This document shows positions 1 through 8,490 of a stretch of DNA of 64,000 nucleotides, piece after piece (position 1 is the stretch's first letter; each line of letters starts with the position of its first letter). Both the position numbers and the translations under genes were made by a program. Source of the stretch: Hymenobacter sp. YIM 151500-1. Its GTDB lineage: Bacteria; Bacteroidota; Bacteroidia; Cytophagales; Hymenobacteraceae. Under the pieces are notes generated by a model, which did no database searches, was not told the DNA's origin, and saw nothing but the letters and a program-made list of their open reading frames with translations. The DNA lies in contig NZ_CP110139.1 of assembly GCF_025979885.1 (NCBI RefSeq), positions 3,740,001 to 3,804,000 on the forward strand. Direction: 5' to 3'.

Positions 1-38
1 TGAAAATCTCCACCATCGCCTTCACCAAGGAGGACTAA
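1..38 (+). CDS. C-terminal end of an upstream gene (partial)
   Basis: An open frame entering from the left edge ends at TAA 36-38 and encodes the tail KISTIAFTKED. A rho-independent terminator follows 19 bases later, which supports this as a genuine gene end. Too little is present to name a family. Confidence 0.5.
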   Translation, partial: KISTIAFTKED

Positions 39-57
39 CTCCTCACAACCCCTGAGC

Positions 58-92
58 AAGCGCCGCGAACGAAAGTCCGCGGCGCTTTTTTT
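58..92 (+). terminator. Rho-independent terminator of the upstream gene
   Basis: Ten-base stem (AAGCGCCGCG pairing with CGCGGCGCTT), a ten-base loop and a run of seven T at 86-92. It separates the upstream transcript from nadC. Confidence 0.8.
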
Positions 93-154
93 GTGGCCAG
101 GGGGACCTAGGGGCCGCATTCTGGAAAAGCGGCAACGGAGCGGGCTGTTTTTGC

Positions 155-162
155 TATTTTTG
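155..162 (+). promoter_or_regulatory. Bacteroidota-type -7 box of nadC
   Basis: TATTTTTG fits the Bacteroidota -7 consensus TAnnTTTG and lies 4 bases before the GTG start, implying a very short or absent leader. No convincing -33 TTTG was found at the usual distance, so this is tentative. Confidence 0.4.
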
Positions 163-166
163 CGCC

Positions 167-1027
167 GTGCAAACGCCCTCCTACCTCACCCCGGAAGCTC
201 TTACCACCTTTATTCGCACGGCCCTGGCCGAAGACGTCGGCGACGGCGACCATTCGGCGCAGGCGGCCATTCCGGCCGAGGCCCGCAATCGGGCCCACCT
301 GCTGGTGAAAGACACCGGCGTGCTGGCCGGCGTGGAGCTGGCCCACCTGATTTTCCGGGAAGTAGACGCCGACCTGCGCCTGGAGCAGCGCCTCGCCGAC
401 GGGGCCCGCGTGCAGCCCGGCGACCTAGCTTTTACCGTGGAGGGCCGGGCCCAGAGCATTCTGACCGCTGAGCGTCTGGTGCTCAACTGCATGCAGCGCA
501 TGAGCGGCATTGCCACCCGCACGGCCCACCTCACCAGCCTGCTGGCCGGCACCCGCGCCCGCCTGCTTGACACTCGCAAAACCACGCCTAACTTCCGCCT
601 CTGCGAGAAGTGGGCCGTGCTCATCGGGGGCGGCGTCAACCACCGCTACGGGCTGTTCGACATGATTATTCTGAAGGACAACCACGTAGACTATGCCGGC
701 GGCATCCGGCAGGCCATTGAAGCGACGCACGCCTACCTGGCCCGCACCGGCCGGCAGCTGCCCATTGAGGTGGAAACCCGCACCCTGGCCGAGGTGCAGC
801 AGGTGCTGGAAGTAGGTGGCATCCAGCGAATTATGCTCGACAACATGGCCCCCGACCAACTGCGCGAGGCCGTGGCCCTGGTGGCCGGCCGCTACCCCCT
901 GGAGGCCAGCGGCGGCATCACCGAAGACACCATTGCCGCCGTAGCCACCACCGGCGTCGACTACATTTCCGTCGGGGCGCTGACCCACTCCATCCGCAGC
1001 CTCGACATGAGCCTGAAAGCTTTCTAA
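167..1027 (+). CDS. nadC: Nicotinate-nucleotide pyrophosphorylase (quinolinate phosphoribosyltransferase)
   Basis: Converts quinolinate and PRPP to nicotinate mononucleotide, CO2 and pyrophosphate in de novo NAD synthesis; cytoplasmic. The 286 residues match the family length. The QPRTase N domain covers about 22-109 and the barrel about 111-280. Visible signature residues: DTRKTTP (135-141), GGGVNHR (154-160), LKDNH (169-173), EVET (201-204) and LDN (224-226), which line the active site in this family. The start is GTG at 167: no upstream in-frame ATG precedes the conserved N-terminus, and a -7 box sits just before it. A hairpin-forming octamer repeat begins shortly after the stop. nadA and nadB are not in the window. 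Confidence 0.95.
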   Translation: MQTPSYLTPEALTTFIRTALAEDVGDGDHSAQAAIPAEARNRAHLLVKDTGVLAGVELAHLIFREVDADLRLEQRLADGARVQPGDLAFTVEGRAQSILTAERLVLNCMQRMSGIATRTAHLTSLLAGTRARLLDTRKTTPNFRLCEKWAVLIGGGVNHRYGLFDMIILKDNHVDYAGGIRQAIEATHAYLARTGRQLPIEVETRTLAEVQQVLEVGGIQRIMLDNMAPDQLREAVALVAGRYPLEASGGITEDTIAAVATTGVDYISVGALTHSIRSLDMSLKAF

Positions 1028-1030
1028 CTT

Positions 1031-1132
1031 AATGAGTGAATGAGCGGATGAGTGAATGAGTGACTGTTCATCTGCTTTGGTTGTGATACAGCCCTACTTC
1101 ACTCATTCGCTCAATCACTCATTTACTCATTC
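1031..1132. repeat. Inverted arms of an ATGAGTGA octamer repeat
   Basis: Degenerate tandem copies of ATGAGTGA at 1031-1066 are answered by the reverse complement (TCACTCAT) at 1099-1132, so the whole nadC to next-gene gap can fold into one hairpin. The same octamer arms recur at 55354-55597 and at 23590-23610. Confidence 0.75.
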
Positions 1133-1139
1133 CCCAAAG

Positions 1140-1757
1140 ATGCAACTCCCCAACCAACGCGGCGGCTACCGGCAGCAGGTGCAGCAAGGCGCCTCGCCGC
1201 TGGCTATTCGCACTAAAAAACACCAGCTCGATACCGACACCTACACCCGCCTGGCTATGGGGCGCGTGTGGCGCCGGGAGTGGTGGTACGCCCTGGTACC
1301 CTTCGTGCTGGGGCTGCTGCCGGCCCTCATCTGGCCGTCGTGGTGGTGGCTGGCCTCGGCCCTGGTTCTGACCATCTTGTACGTGTTGTTCCGCTCGGCC
1401 CAGATTACGGGCGTCACGCAGGTGGAGCAGAGCAAGCCCCTGTTTGAGAAGCTGGGCTACGAGTTCGACAACAAGCAGATTGTGCTGCGCCGCAACGAGA
1501 AAGAAGGCATGCGCCTAACCTGGGACATGATAGGCGACGTAAAGCGCGACGCCGACGGCTACCTGCTGACGTTGCGCGCCCCCGAGCTGCCCCAGGACCT
1601 GAAGGGCTGGCGCCGCTGGGTGGCTCGCCACTTCGACACGCCCATTTTCCTGCAAGTGCCGGACCGCATCTTCAACTCGCCCAACGACCAGAAGCTGTTC
1701 GATGCCATGCTGCGGCGCAAAAACATGCTGCCCGGCGCGGCTGCTCCTGCCCAGTAA
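1140..1757 (+). CDS. Membrane protein with YcxB-like C-terminal domain
   Basis: 205 residues. Two adjacent hydrophobic segments (about 50-68 and 70-85, rich in Trp) form a hairpin in the inner membrane. They are followed by a soluble domain with the pattern of the YcxB family: a segment ending in LRRNEKEGMRLTWDMI, a YLLTLR strand, and IFLQVPDRIF with a terminal FDAMLRRK. The start was set at ATG 1140 because the frame upstream runs through the octamer repeat, which is not protein-like. Function is unknown. It could share a transcript with the lipoprotein 48 bases downstream. Confidence 0.6.
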   Translation: MQLPNQRGGYRQQVQQGASPLAIRTKKHQLDTDTYTRLAMGRVWRREWWYALVPFVLGLLPALIWPSWWWLASALVLTILYVLFRSAQITGVTQVEQSKPLFEKLGYEFDNKQIVLRRNEKEGMRLTWDMIGDVKRDADGYLLTLRAPELPQDLKGWRRWVARHFDTPIFLQVPDRIFNSPNDQKLFDAMLRRKNMLPGAAAPAQ

Positions 1758-1805
1758 CCCGTACTTAGTTGATTTTACCTTGACGCTGAAACCAGCCCCT
1801 TTTTT

Positions 1806-2168
1806 ATGACCAAGCAACTCGTGCTTTCCGCCCTGGCCCTGGCTACCCTGGCCCTGAACGCCTGTAGCAGCGAACCGTCGGACTGGCGTCCGGACAAAAA
1901 AGTGTCCCTGGACATGGTAGCGCCCGGCTCGCGCTCCTCCGACAACTTCGACCAGCACACTGCCGCCGCTTCCCACAACGAAAAAGGTGGGGCCGTGGCC
2001 ACGCCCATCAGCTCGGGTGTGGTGCTGGATGAGCCTAAGAAAGAAGTGTCGGCTGAGGCGGCCCGTAGCGCCAACGACACCACGGCGGCCCGCACCAAAC
2101 AGCCGGGCACCGTGCAAAACGCAGTAAAATCTCAGCCGGCTCCGGCCGCTGAGCAGCCTCAGCACTAA
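1806..2168 (+). CDS. Small hypothetical lipoprotein
   Basis: 120 residues. The N-terminus is a lipoprotein signal with lipobox LNAC (Cys20), giving a mature protein anchored in a membrane facing the periplasm. The remainder is polar, low in complexity and rich in Ala, Ser, Thr and Lys, without a domain I recognise. It lies 8 bases before the next lipoprotein gene and is probably cotranscribed with it. Confidence 0.6.
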   Translation: MTKQLVLSALALATLALNACSSEPSDWRPDKKVSLDMVAPGSRSSDNFDQHTAAASHNEKGGAVATPISSGVVLDEPKKEVSAEAARSANDTTAARTKQPGTVQNAVKSQPAPAAEQPQH

Positions 2169-2176
2169 GCCTGGGT

Positions 2177-2458
2177 ATGCTTCGTAAATCACTATACGCT
2201 GGCCTGGCTGCTCTGCTGCTGGGGGTTGCCGCCTGCCAGTCGGGCCCGGCTGAGCAGACCGGCCCGGCCAGCCAGACGGCGGCGCCAGCCGCCGCCGCCG
2301 ACAGCGCCGCCACGCCGGCCGTAGCCACGGCAGCCTATATCTGCCCCATGGGCTGCGAGGGCAGCGCCAGCAACAAGCCCGGCAAGTGCCCGGTGTGCGA
2401 AATGGACCTAGAGCCTAATCCGGCCGCTACAACCGCGGCTCCTGCTGCCGGGCTGTAG
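2177..2458 (+). CDS. Lipoprotein with heavy-metal-binding (CPMG...CPVC) domain
   Basis: 93 residues. Lipobox VAAC with Cys20, an Ala-rich linker to about residue 50, then YICPMGCEGSASNKPGKCPVC followed by MDLEP, the short heavy-metal-binding domain found on CusB-like efflux adaptors and as free lipoproteins in Bacteroidota. Four Cys in two CPxx motifs could hold a soft metal such as Cu or Zn. The usual Gly before MDL is Glu here. It is followed by a strong terminator. No efflux pump is adjacent; a ZIP transporter gene lies 1.1 kb away. Confidence 0.7.
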   Translation: MLRKSLYAGLAALLLGVAACQSGPAEQTGPASQTAAPAAAADSAATPAVATAAYICPMGCEGSASNKPGKCPVCEMDLEPNPAATTAAPAAGL

Positions 2459-2473
2459 AGGTACCTGGTGTGG

Positions 2474-2515
2474 CCCGCCCTGCTCGCAACCTGGTGGTGA
2501 GCAGGGCGGGTTTTT
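2474..2515 (+). terminator. Rho-independent terminator
   Basis: Perfect 12-base stem (CCCGCCCTGCTC with GAGCAGGGCGGG), 13-base loop and five T. It ends the lipoprotein transcript. Confidence 0.9.
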
Positions 2516-2581
2516 CTGCTTGTTGGTGCCAGCGGGGGCGTGCAGGCGCCCTTTTGCCGTTTTATTTCATCTCTCCCCGGA

Positions 2582-3325
2582 ATGCCCTATTCCCCAACCG
2601 CCGAGTGGTTTAGCACGTGGTTCGACTCGCCGTACTACCACGTGCTGTACCAAGACCGAAACCACGCCGAGGCGCGGGCATTTCTGGATAAGTTACTGCT
2701 GCACCTGCACCCCAAGCCCACCACCCGGCTGCTGGACCTGGCCTGCGGCAAGGGGCGCCACGCCGTATACCTGAGCGAGCGGGGCTACGATGTAACGGGT
2801 GTAGATTTGTCGCCGCGGAGCATCCGGTTGGCGCAGCAGCACGCCCACGAACACCTGCGCTTCTACGTGCACGACATGCGCGAGCCGCTGCCTTACGGCC
2901 CGTTCGACTTCATTTTCAACTTGTTCACCAGCTTCGGCTACTTCGAGCAGGAAGCCGAAAACGTGGTAGCCCTGCGCAACGCGGCGGCGGCCCTGCAACC
3001 GGGCGGCAAGATGGTCATCGACTTCCTGAACACCACGCGGGTCATCCAGAGCTTGGTCGCGCACGAAACCAAAGTGGTGGATGGCACAGAGTTTCGGCTG
3101 CGGCGCCACTTCCACCACGGCTTTATTGTGAAGGAAATCCGCTTCCACGACGCGCACGGCGAAGAACACGCCTACGAGGAGCGGGTGCGCGCCATAAGCC
3201 GAGCCCGGTTTGAAGAGTACTTTCAAATGGCCGGCCTGCGCCTGTGCGAAGTGCTCGGCGACTATCACCTTGCCCCCTTCGACGAAGCCCGCAGCCCCCG
3301 GATGATTTTTGTATTGAAAAAGTGA
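2582..3325 (+). CDS. Class I SAM-dependent methyltransferase
   Basis: 247 residues, cytoplasmic. Motif I is LDLACGKGRH (51-60) and the acidic post-I motif is GVDLSP (73-78), giving a Rossmann-type SAM site. A FNLFTSFGYF segment follows where motif IV/V is expected. Substrate cannot be read from the sequence. ATG 2582 was chosen because residues in the longer frame do not resemble the family and the methyltransferase N-terminus begins at PTAEWF. The stop codon TGA is the first base triplet of the flanking repeat. Confidence 0.8.
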   Translation: MPYSPTAEWFSTWFDSPYYHVLYQDRNHAEARAFLDKLLLHLHPKPTTRLLDLACGKGRHAVYLSERGYDVTGVDLSPRSIRLAQQHAHEHLRFYVHDMREPLPYGPFDFIFNLFTSFGYFEQEAENVVALRNAAAALQPGGKMVIDFLNTTRVIQSLVAHETKVVDGTEFRLRRHFHHGFIVKEIRFHDAHGEEHAYEERVRAISRARFEEYFQMAGLRLCEVLGDYHLAPFDEARSPRMIFVLKK

Positions 3326-3548
3326 TGGGGTGATGGGGAGATGAGGTAACAGGTGACAAGTACCAGGTGACAGGTAGACCGTCATGCTGAGCGAAGGCGG
3401 AGCCGTAGTCGAAGCATCTCTACCTCTGGCTAACTCAATCGTGCAAAAGAAGCGGTAGAGATGCTTCGGCCAGCTCAGCATGACGTTTCTCCTGTCACCT
3501 GTCACCTGTCACCTGTTACCTCCCCACCCCCCAAGCCCCTAAGACCCT
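3326..3548. repeat. Family A palindromic element, copy 1
   Basis: Core 3380-3485 begins GTCATGCTGAGC and ends GCTCAGCATGAC; the inner arms are GAAGCATCTCTACC and GGTAGAGATGCTTC around a GCTAACTCAATCG loop. Outside are inverted runs of a CAGGTGA heptamer (3342-3378) and its complement (3492-3523). The element fills the gap from the methyltransferase stop to just before the ZIP start. Confidence 0.85.
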
Positions 3549-3555
3549 ACTCCCC

Positions 3556-4287
3556 ATGTGGTTTGCCGTTTCGACGTTGTTTTTCACTGTGCTGGGGGCC
3601 GGCTGGCTAACCCGGCTGGTGCCGACGGCCCGCACCACGTGGCTGAAGCCGCTGCTGGCCTTCAGCGGCGCGTATTTGTTTACGCTTACCATTACGCACC
3701 TGCTGCCAGAGGCGCTGGCTACGCCGGCAGGGCACCGTATTGGGTACTTTGTGCTGGCCGGTTTTTTTGGGCAGCTGGTGCTGGAGGTGTTTTCACAGGG
3801 CGTGGAGCACGGACACGTGCATCACCACACCGAGCACGCCGGGCAGGTGCCGTTTCTGCTGCTGTTTTCCTTGGTGGTGCACTCGTTTCTGGAGGGCAGC
3901 ATCCTGGTGAAGGCGCCCGGCGTCGGCAACATCAGCCAGAATTTCTACGCCATCGTGGCGGGCGTGGCCTTGCACCACATTCCGGCAGCCTTTGCCCTGA
4001 TGGCGGCTCTGCTGCTGCGGCTGGGCAGCTTCGGACGGGCCGTGCCCTACCTGGTGCTGTTTGCCCTGGCCGGACCGGCGGGCGTCATCGTCAGCAACTA
4101 CGTGGTGCTGGAGCAGCTGCTGCAAGGTGGCGCCTACGCGGCCTTGCTGGGCCTGGTGGCCGGCAATTTCCTGCACGTATCCACCACCATCCTATTTGAA
4201 ACCAGCCCCGAGCACCGCCTCAACCTGCCCAAGCTGGCCGCCACGCTGCTGGGTATGCTGCTGGCGCTGGCTATGGATTGGGTGTAG
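3556..4287 (+). CDS. ZIP family divalent metal transporter
   Basis: 243 residues with about eight hydrophobic segments. The metal path residues of ZIP proteins are visible: HSFLEG (109-114) in TM4 and HHIPAAFAL (140-148) in TM5. A His-rich loop EHGHVHHHTEH (84-94) between TM3 and TM4 is the typical cytoplasmic sensor. Probably imports zinc or another divalent cation across the inner membrane; specificity is not readable. The start ATG 3556 follows the repeat by a few bases and leads straight into TM1. Confidence 0.85.
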   Translation: MWFAVSTLFFTVLGAGWLTRLVPTARTTWLKPLLAFSGAYLFTLTITHLLPEALATPAGHRIGYFVLAGFFGQLVLEVFSQGVEHGHVHHHTEHAGQVPFLLLFSLVVHSFLEGSILVKAPGVGNISQNFYAIVAGVALHHIPAAFALMAALLLRLGSFGRAVPYLVLFALAGPAGVIVSNYVVLEQLLQGGAYAALLGLVAGNFLHVSTTILFETSPEHRLNLPKLAATLLGMLLALAMDWV

Positions 4288-4299
4288 GTGGTGAGGGGC

Positions 4300-4520
4300 A
4301 GGTTGTCATTGCGAGCAGAGCAAAGCAATCCGTCCTCTCCAGGGTTAAAAGCGCCCGAATTCTCAAAGCCCTGCCGTGCGCCTCACCCCCGGTCCCTACC
4401 TCGCTTGATGCGCGACATGGGGGAGAGGGGGAGCCAAACGATTGAAGTTACTGCGGGCAAAATGCTTCCTTCGTCAGCACGCCAGGCCAGATTCCTCGCT
4501 GGGCTCGGAATGACAGCGCC
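4300..4520. repeat. Intergenic palindromic repeat (GTCATTGCGAGC type) with degenerate family D copy
   Basis: GTCATTGCGAGC at 4305-4316 is answered by GCTCGGAATGAC at 4503-4514. Between them, 4381-4434 resembles the family D repeat (CCTCACCCCCGG ... GGGGGAGAGGGGGAGCC). No gene is visible in this 278-base gap. Confidence 0.55.
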
Positions 4521-4565
4521 CCTCAACGAAGCAAGAGGCGTGGGTAGATGCTTTGCGGGCCGGTG

Positions 4566-5051
4566 CTACTCGGCGCCTCTCCCAAACAAGCCCCATTCGT
4601 CTTCGATGTCGTTGGTGGGGTCGAAGTCCTGCACCCAGGCAATAAAAAGCAGGCGGAACTCCTCGATTTCGCGGCGGAGGAGCTGGAGGTATTCGGGGGC
4701 GCCCACTTCGAGCATCTTGCAGGTGCTGGTTTGGGTGAGCAGGCCTTCGGCGGCCAGCTTGATGAGCACGGCCAGCTCCATGCGCCGCGAGTAGTACGGT
4801 ATGGCCCGCGAGGCAGCCAGCTTGGCGCCCAGCATGTAGGCGTTTTCCAGCATCAGCCCGCCCAGCATGGGCATGGGGAGGTCGTCTTCGTCGGGCAGGC
4901 TCTTGACGAAGGCGTAGGTCAGGTCGCTCAGCTCCCGGGCTTTCGTAAACAAGGCCTGGTGCTTGAGGTACTCCACCTCGTTGGGCAGGTCGGCGTCATC
5001 GTCGGGGTCAAACCCAAAGCCCCACGGCTCATCGTTTTCGTCGTCAATCAT
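4566..5051 (-). CDS. Conserved hypothetical acidic protein
   Basis: 161 residues, cytoplasmic, no signal or membrane segment. The first 20 residues are strongly acidic (Asp/Glu with a WGFGFDPDDDAD stretch); the rest is predicted helical, with FTKARELSDLTYAFVKSL and LLRREIEEFRLLFIAWV. I do not recognise the family. ATG 5051 was preferred to the upstream start at 5096 because the extra residues would read through the region next to the OmpA terminator. It lies downstream of the OmpA gene on the same strand but is separated from it by that terminator. Confidence 0.6.
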   Translation of the reverse strand: MIDDENDEPWGFGFDPDDDADLPNEVEYLKHQALFTKARELSDLTYAFVKSLPDEDDLPMPMLGGLMLENAYMLGAKLAASRAIPYYSRRMELAVLIKLAAEGLLTQTSTCKMLEVGAPEYLQLLRREIEEFRLLFIAWVQDFDPTNDIEDEWGLFGRGAE

Positions 5052-5137
5052 AGGGCGGCTGAGGATAAAGCAGAATGCCGGAGCGGGCAAAGCCACTGGC
5101 CGGGTGCAAGGTAGGTGCAGAGGATGAGCCCCTTACA

Positions 5138-5172
5138 AAAAACGGCCCACTCCTGCGGAGCGGGCCGTTTCA
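5138..5172 (-). terminator. Rho-independent terminator of the TSP3-OmpA gene
   Basis: Read on the minus strand: AACGGCCCGCTCC, a short loop, GGAGTGGGCCGTT and six T. One G-T pair is in the stem. Confidence 0.8.
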
Positions 5173-5194
5173 TACTGCCTGTCAGCTGTTCAGG

Positions 5195-6778
5195 CTACCG
5201 GCGGCGCGGGGCGGCGCGGCGGGGTGCTGGCTTCTTGGCCGGCGCCGCCTTTTTAGTGGGCGCCGCCTGGGCAGGAGCCGGCGGAATTTCCGGGGCCGGG
5301 CCGTACTTGGTTTCGGCGGGGTTGGGGTCGCCGGGCAGGTACACGTCGAACTCTACGCGGCGGTTCTGGGCGCGGCCGGCTTCGGTGGCGTTGTCGGCAA
5401 TGGGCTTGGTTTCGCCGTAGCCGTGCGACACAATCCGGTCGGCGGGGATGCCTTTGCGCAGCATGTAGGCGCGGGCCGACGCCGCCCGCTCATCCGACAG
5501 GCGCAGGTTGTAGGCGTCGTCGCCCTTGCTGTCGGCGTGGGCCGAGATGCCGAGGAAGTAGTCCGGATAGTTGTTCATGATTTGCACCAGCGCATCCAGG
5601 GTCGGGAACGAGGTCGGCTTCAGCGTAGCCTTGTTGAACTCGAACTGGATAAAGCGGGTGGCTTCCTGCAGGCGCTGCTTTTCTTCCAGCTTCAGCTCGG
5701 GGCAGCCTTTATTGGAGGCCGGGCCGGGGCGGCTGGGGCAACGGTCCTGGTAGTCGGGCACCCCGTCGCCGTCACCGTCGAGGGGGCAGCCATTGGCGTC
5801 TACCTGCACGCCGCCGGGCGTGTCGGGGCACTTATCGTTCTGGTCGATTACGCCGTCGTTGTCGGCGTCGGGGCAGCCACGCAGTTCGGCTTTGCCGGGC
5901 GTGTCGGGGCAGGCATCATCCAGGTCCCGCACGCCGTCGCCGTCCCGGTCGGGGCAGCCTTGCAGGGCGGGCAAGCCTTTCTCGGTGGGGCACTTATCCT
6001 GGTAGTCGGGCACCCCGTCGCCGTCCCCATCCAGGGGGCAGCCGGTGAGGTCGACGCCCACGCCGGCGGGCGTGCCGGGGCACTTGTCTTTGCGGTCGGG
6101 CACGCCGTCGTTGTCTTCGTCCTTGGCTTTGCCCAGGCCCACGGTCAGGCCGGCCGAGTGCTGCAAAAACCGGTCGTCCCAGTTGTCTTCGTCGCGGGTA
6201 GGCAGATTGTCGAAGTTGGCGTTTACGGGCCAGTGCTGGCCGGTTTGCACAAACAGCCCCACGGCATCCGACAGCCGGAACTTGATGCCCGCCGCCCCGT
6301 GCAGGTCGAAGTAGGTCTCGCTCAGGTCGAAGGCCTGGGAGCGGTTGTTCTGGTTTACCACGCCGTCGCTGCTGGTCACGGCCACGCCGGGCGCAATGAG
6401 CAGGTAGGGCTGAATAAACGACGTTTCCTTGAGCAGCTTAAGCTTGAGCCCTACATTAGCCGTGGCCACGTTGGCATCGAAGTAAGTGCCGAAATACGGG
6501 GCGTTGTTGGGGGCGTTGAACTTCAGGTCACCATAGTTGAAGTACAGGCCTACGTCAAGACTTCGTGACAGATAGCGTTCCAGCGAAAAGCCGGCGCCAA
6601 ACTCCCCTTCATTCTTATAAAACTGGGAGCCTAAATTGCCTTTGTACTGTAGCGCGCTGGCGTGAAGGCTCAGAGCCGTGCGGCGGTCGGCGGTTTGGGC
6701 CTGGCTGTCGGGGGCCGCCAGGGCCCAGGCCGCCGCTCCCAGCACTACGGCTTTGGAGAGAGAAAAATGTGTTGGCAT
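5195..6778 (-). CDS. OmpA family protein with thrombospondin type 3 repeats
   Basis: 527 residues. Signal peptide 1-28 (cut after SQAQ). An outer-membrane beta-barrel-like domain (roughly 29-215) with alternating hydrophobic strands is followed by five or so calcium-binding TSP3 repeats of the DxDxDGVPDxxDxCP type (about 216-350). Then comes an OmpA C-terminal peptidoglycan-binding domain (about 375-480) with the ISAHADS...NLRLSDERA and NRRVEFDVY motifs. The last 45 residues are a Pro/Ala/Lys/Arg tail, unusual for the family. Likely tethers the outer membrane to peptidoglycan. Monocistronic, with its own terminator. Confidence 0.9.
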   Translation of the reverse strand: MPTHFSLSKAVVLGAAAWALAAPDSQAQTADRRTALSLHASALQYKGNLGSQFYKNEGEFGAGFSLERYLSRSLDVGLYFNYGDLKFNAPNNAPYFGTYFDANVATANVGLKLKLLKETSFIQPYLLIAPGVAVTSSDGVVNQNNRSQAFDLSETYFDLHGAAGIKFRLSDAVGLFVQTGQHWPVNANFDNLPTRDEDNWDDRFLQHSAGLTVGLGKAKDEDNDGVPDRKDKCPGTPAGVGVDLTGCPLDGDGDGVPDYQDKCPTEKGLPALQGCPDRDGDGVRDLDDACPDTPGKAELRGCPDADNDGVIDQNDKCPDTPGGVQVDANGCPLDGDGDGVPDYQDRCPSRPGPASNKGCPELKLEEKQRLQEATRFIQFEFNKATLKPTSFPTLDALVQIMNNYPDYFLGISAHADSKGDDAYNLRLSDERAASARAYMLRKGIPADRIVSHGYGETKPIADNATEAGRAQNRRVEFDVYLPGDPNPAETKYGPAPEIPPAPAQAAPTKKAAPAKKPAPRRAAPRRR

Positions 6779-6912
6779 AGAAAAGGGAAAAAGGTGCGCA
6801 GGTATGCCCGCCCTTCGGCTGGCTGGCCCTTATACCCCCGGCCTCAGCAAAGAGTTGTTCCGAATAGTACTCTACTGATGCCAAATTGCAGAGAGAAAAG
6901 ACAGTAGCGGCC

Positions 6913-7227
6913 TTAATCGAAGTCCAGCAGCGGTGCCGAACCGCGCAGAAACTGCTCCAGCTGCCGCACCCGGGCCTGCTGCCGGGCCAGCTCCCGCTGC
7001 AAGTGCAGCATGTGCCGGCGCATGGCCACCACCACTTCCAGGCTGTCTTTGCTCAGGCCCAGGTCGTAGTGCAGGCGAGCCAGGCGGGCCAGCTGGTCGG
7101 GCTCCTCCAGCAGCGAGTCGGGCGCATCGGGCGAGGCTTGCAGCAGGCCCAGCTCCACAAACTCGCGCACGTCGGTTTCGGTCAGGCCGTAGCGCACCGC
7201 GCACTCGTGGATGGTGATGGTAAACAT
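6913..7227 (-). CDS. cbpM: Chaperone modulator CbpM (MerR-like)
   Basis: 104 residues. The N-terminal half resembles a MerR-type winged helix (VRYGLTETDVREFVELGLL) and the C-terminal half is a coiled coil (LHYDLGLSKDSLEVVVAMRRHMLHLQRELARQQARVRQLEQFL; hydrophobic heptads visible). In E. coli CbpM binds the J domain of CbpA and inhibits both its co-chaperone and DNA-binding activities. The gene lies 146 bases downstream of the CbpA-type gene on the same strand, the standard arrangement. The name rests on context plus architecture. Confidence 0.75.
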   Translation of the reverse strand: MFTITIHECAVRYGLTETDVREFVELGLLQASPDAPDSLLEEPDQLARLARLHYDLGLSKDSLEVVVAMRRHMLHLQRELARQQARVRQLEQFLRGSAPLLDFD

Positions 7228-7373
7228 AGTAAGCTGTTTGGGATGGTAGGTGGTGGTTGGTGAGTAGTTCGGGGCTTTGGCGTAAGTCGGGCCGAAATAG
7301 GGCTGGCAGTAGCTATTCTATATAAGCAATTGACCCACAGCCATCAATCATAACCCGAAAGCCACAAGCCAAC

Positions 7374-8294
7374 TTATTTTCGCAGGGCTGCCAGCTGGCG
7401 GAACAGGTCTTTTTCCTGCTCGGTCAGGTTTTGGGGTAGGGTCAGGTTGAGGCGCAGGTACAGGTCGCCGAACTGGCCGGGCTGGCGGTACACCGGGAAG
7501 CCCTTGCCGCGCAGGCGCAGGCGGGTGCCGTTCTGGGTTTCGGGCTTGATGGTGATTTTGACCGGCCCCGACAGGGTTTCTACCACCTGCTCGCCGCCCA
7601 GCAAGGCCGTGTAGATGCTCACGGGCACGTCCATGGTCAGGTCGGCGCCGTCGCGGGAGTAGCGCGGGTCGGGCAGGATGCGGAAGGTGATGTAGAGGGA
7701 GCCGGCCGGCCCGCCGTTCTGGCCCGGCGCCCCCTGGTCGCGCAGCCGGATGGTCTGGCCGTCCTCGACGCCCGGCTGGATGGTGATGCGCAGGTTTTTG
7801 CCGTTGACGGTGAGCGTGCGGGGGCCGCCGTGGTAGGCTTCTTCCAAGGTCAGCTCCAGCTCGGCCTGGTAGTCGTGGCCGGCGCGGGGCCGGGGGGCGC
7901 GGCCCCCGCCGCCCCCACCCATGCCGCCAAACATCGAGCTGAAAAACTCCGAGAAATCAGCCCCGCCGAACGGGTCATCGGCCCCGCCTCGGCCGCCGAA
8001 GCCACCTTGGGCGTACTGGGACCAGTCGAAGCCCTGGCCGCCCGCGCTGCCGGCGCCGGCCTGCTGGTAACGCTGCCAGTCGGCGCCCAGCTGGTCGTAC
8101 TTGCGGCGCTTCTCGTCGTCGCTGAGCACCTCGTGGGCCTCGTTGATTTCCTTGAATTTGCGCTCCGCCTCCGGGTTGTTGGGGTTGACGTCGGGGTGGT
8201 ACTGGCGGGCCAGCTTGCGGTAGGCCTTCTTAATCTGGTCGGTGGTGGCGTTTTTCTCAACGCCCAGGGTCTGGTAGTAATCTTTGTATTCCAC
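7374..8294 (-). CDS. cbpA: DnaJ-class co-chaperone CbpA
   Basis: 306 residues. J domain 1-70 with the HPD triad at 33-35, which stimulates DnaK ATPase; Gly/Phe-rich linker about 75-145; then two beta-sandwich C-terminal domains ([11 protein letters not shown], and [11 protein letters not shown]). The four CxxCxGxG zinc repeats of DnaJ are absent, so this is a type II J protein of the CbpA kind rather than DnaJ. CbpM follows downstream. Divergent from the DUF6799-like gene at 8491. Confidence 0.9.
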   Translation of the reverse strand: MEYKDYYQTLGVEKNATTDQIKKAYRKLARQYHPDVNPNNPEAERKFKEINEAHEVLSDDEKRRKYDQLGADWQRYQQAGAGSAGGQGFDWSQYAQGGFGGRGGADDPFGGADFSEFFSSMFGGMGGGGGGRAPRPRAGHDYQAELELTLEEAYHGGPRTLTVNGKNLRITIQPGVEDGQTIRLRDQGAPGQNGGPAGSLYITFRILPDPRYSRDGADLTMDVPVSIYTALLGGEQVVETLSGPVKITIKPETQNGTRLRLRGKGFPVYRQPGQFGDLYLRLNLTLPQNLTEQEKDLFRQLAALRK

Positions 8295-8490
8295 GTCGTC
8301 GTTGGGAAGTTAACGCGAAGAAGGCTCCGCGGCGGGAGCCGGCAGCTTGGTGAAACGCACCGAAACCGCACGGGGTTGCTGTCGGGGTGGAGGCCTGGGT
8401 GCTGGAAAATCGGCAAGCAGTTTGTAGCTTGAGGGCGGGCCAGTGGCGACCGGCTCGATTTCATCTCCCACCCCAAATTTCCACGACGTT

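Noticed and set aside
1056..1139. N-terminal extension of the YcxB-like protein
   Set aside because: The extension translates the octamer repeat arms; ATG 1140 lies directly after them.
3326..3548. Insertion sequence ends
   Set aside because: No transposase frame between or beside the inverted arms in any copy; the elements are only about 100-280 bp.
5075..6568. A 497-residue plus-strand open frame opposite the TSP3-OmpA gene
   Set aside because: It is the complement of a GC-rich gene; composition is Gly/Val/Ala-rich with no domain, while the minus strand encodes a complete OmpA protein.
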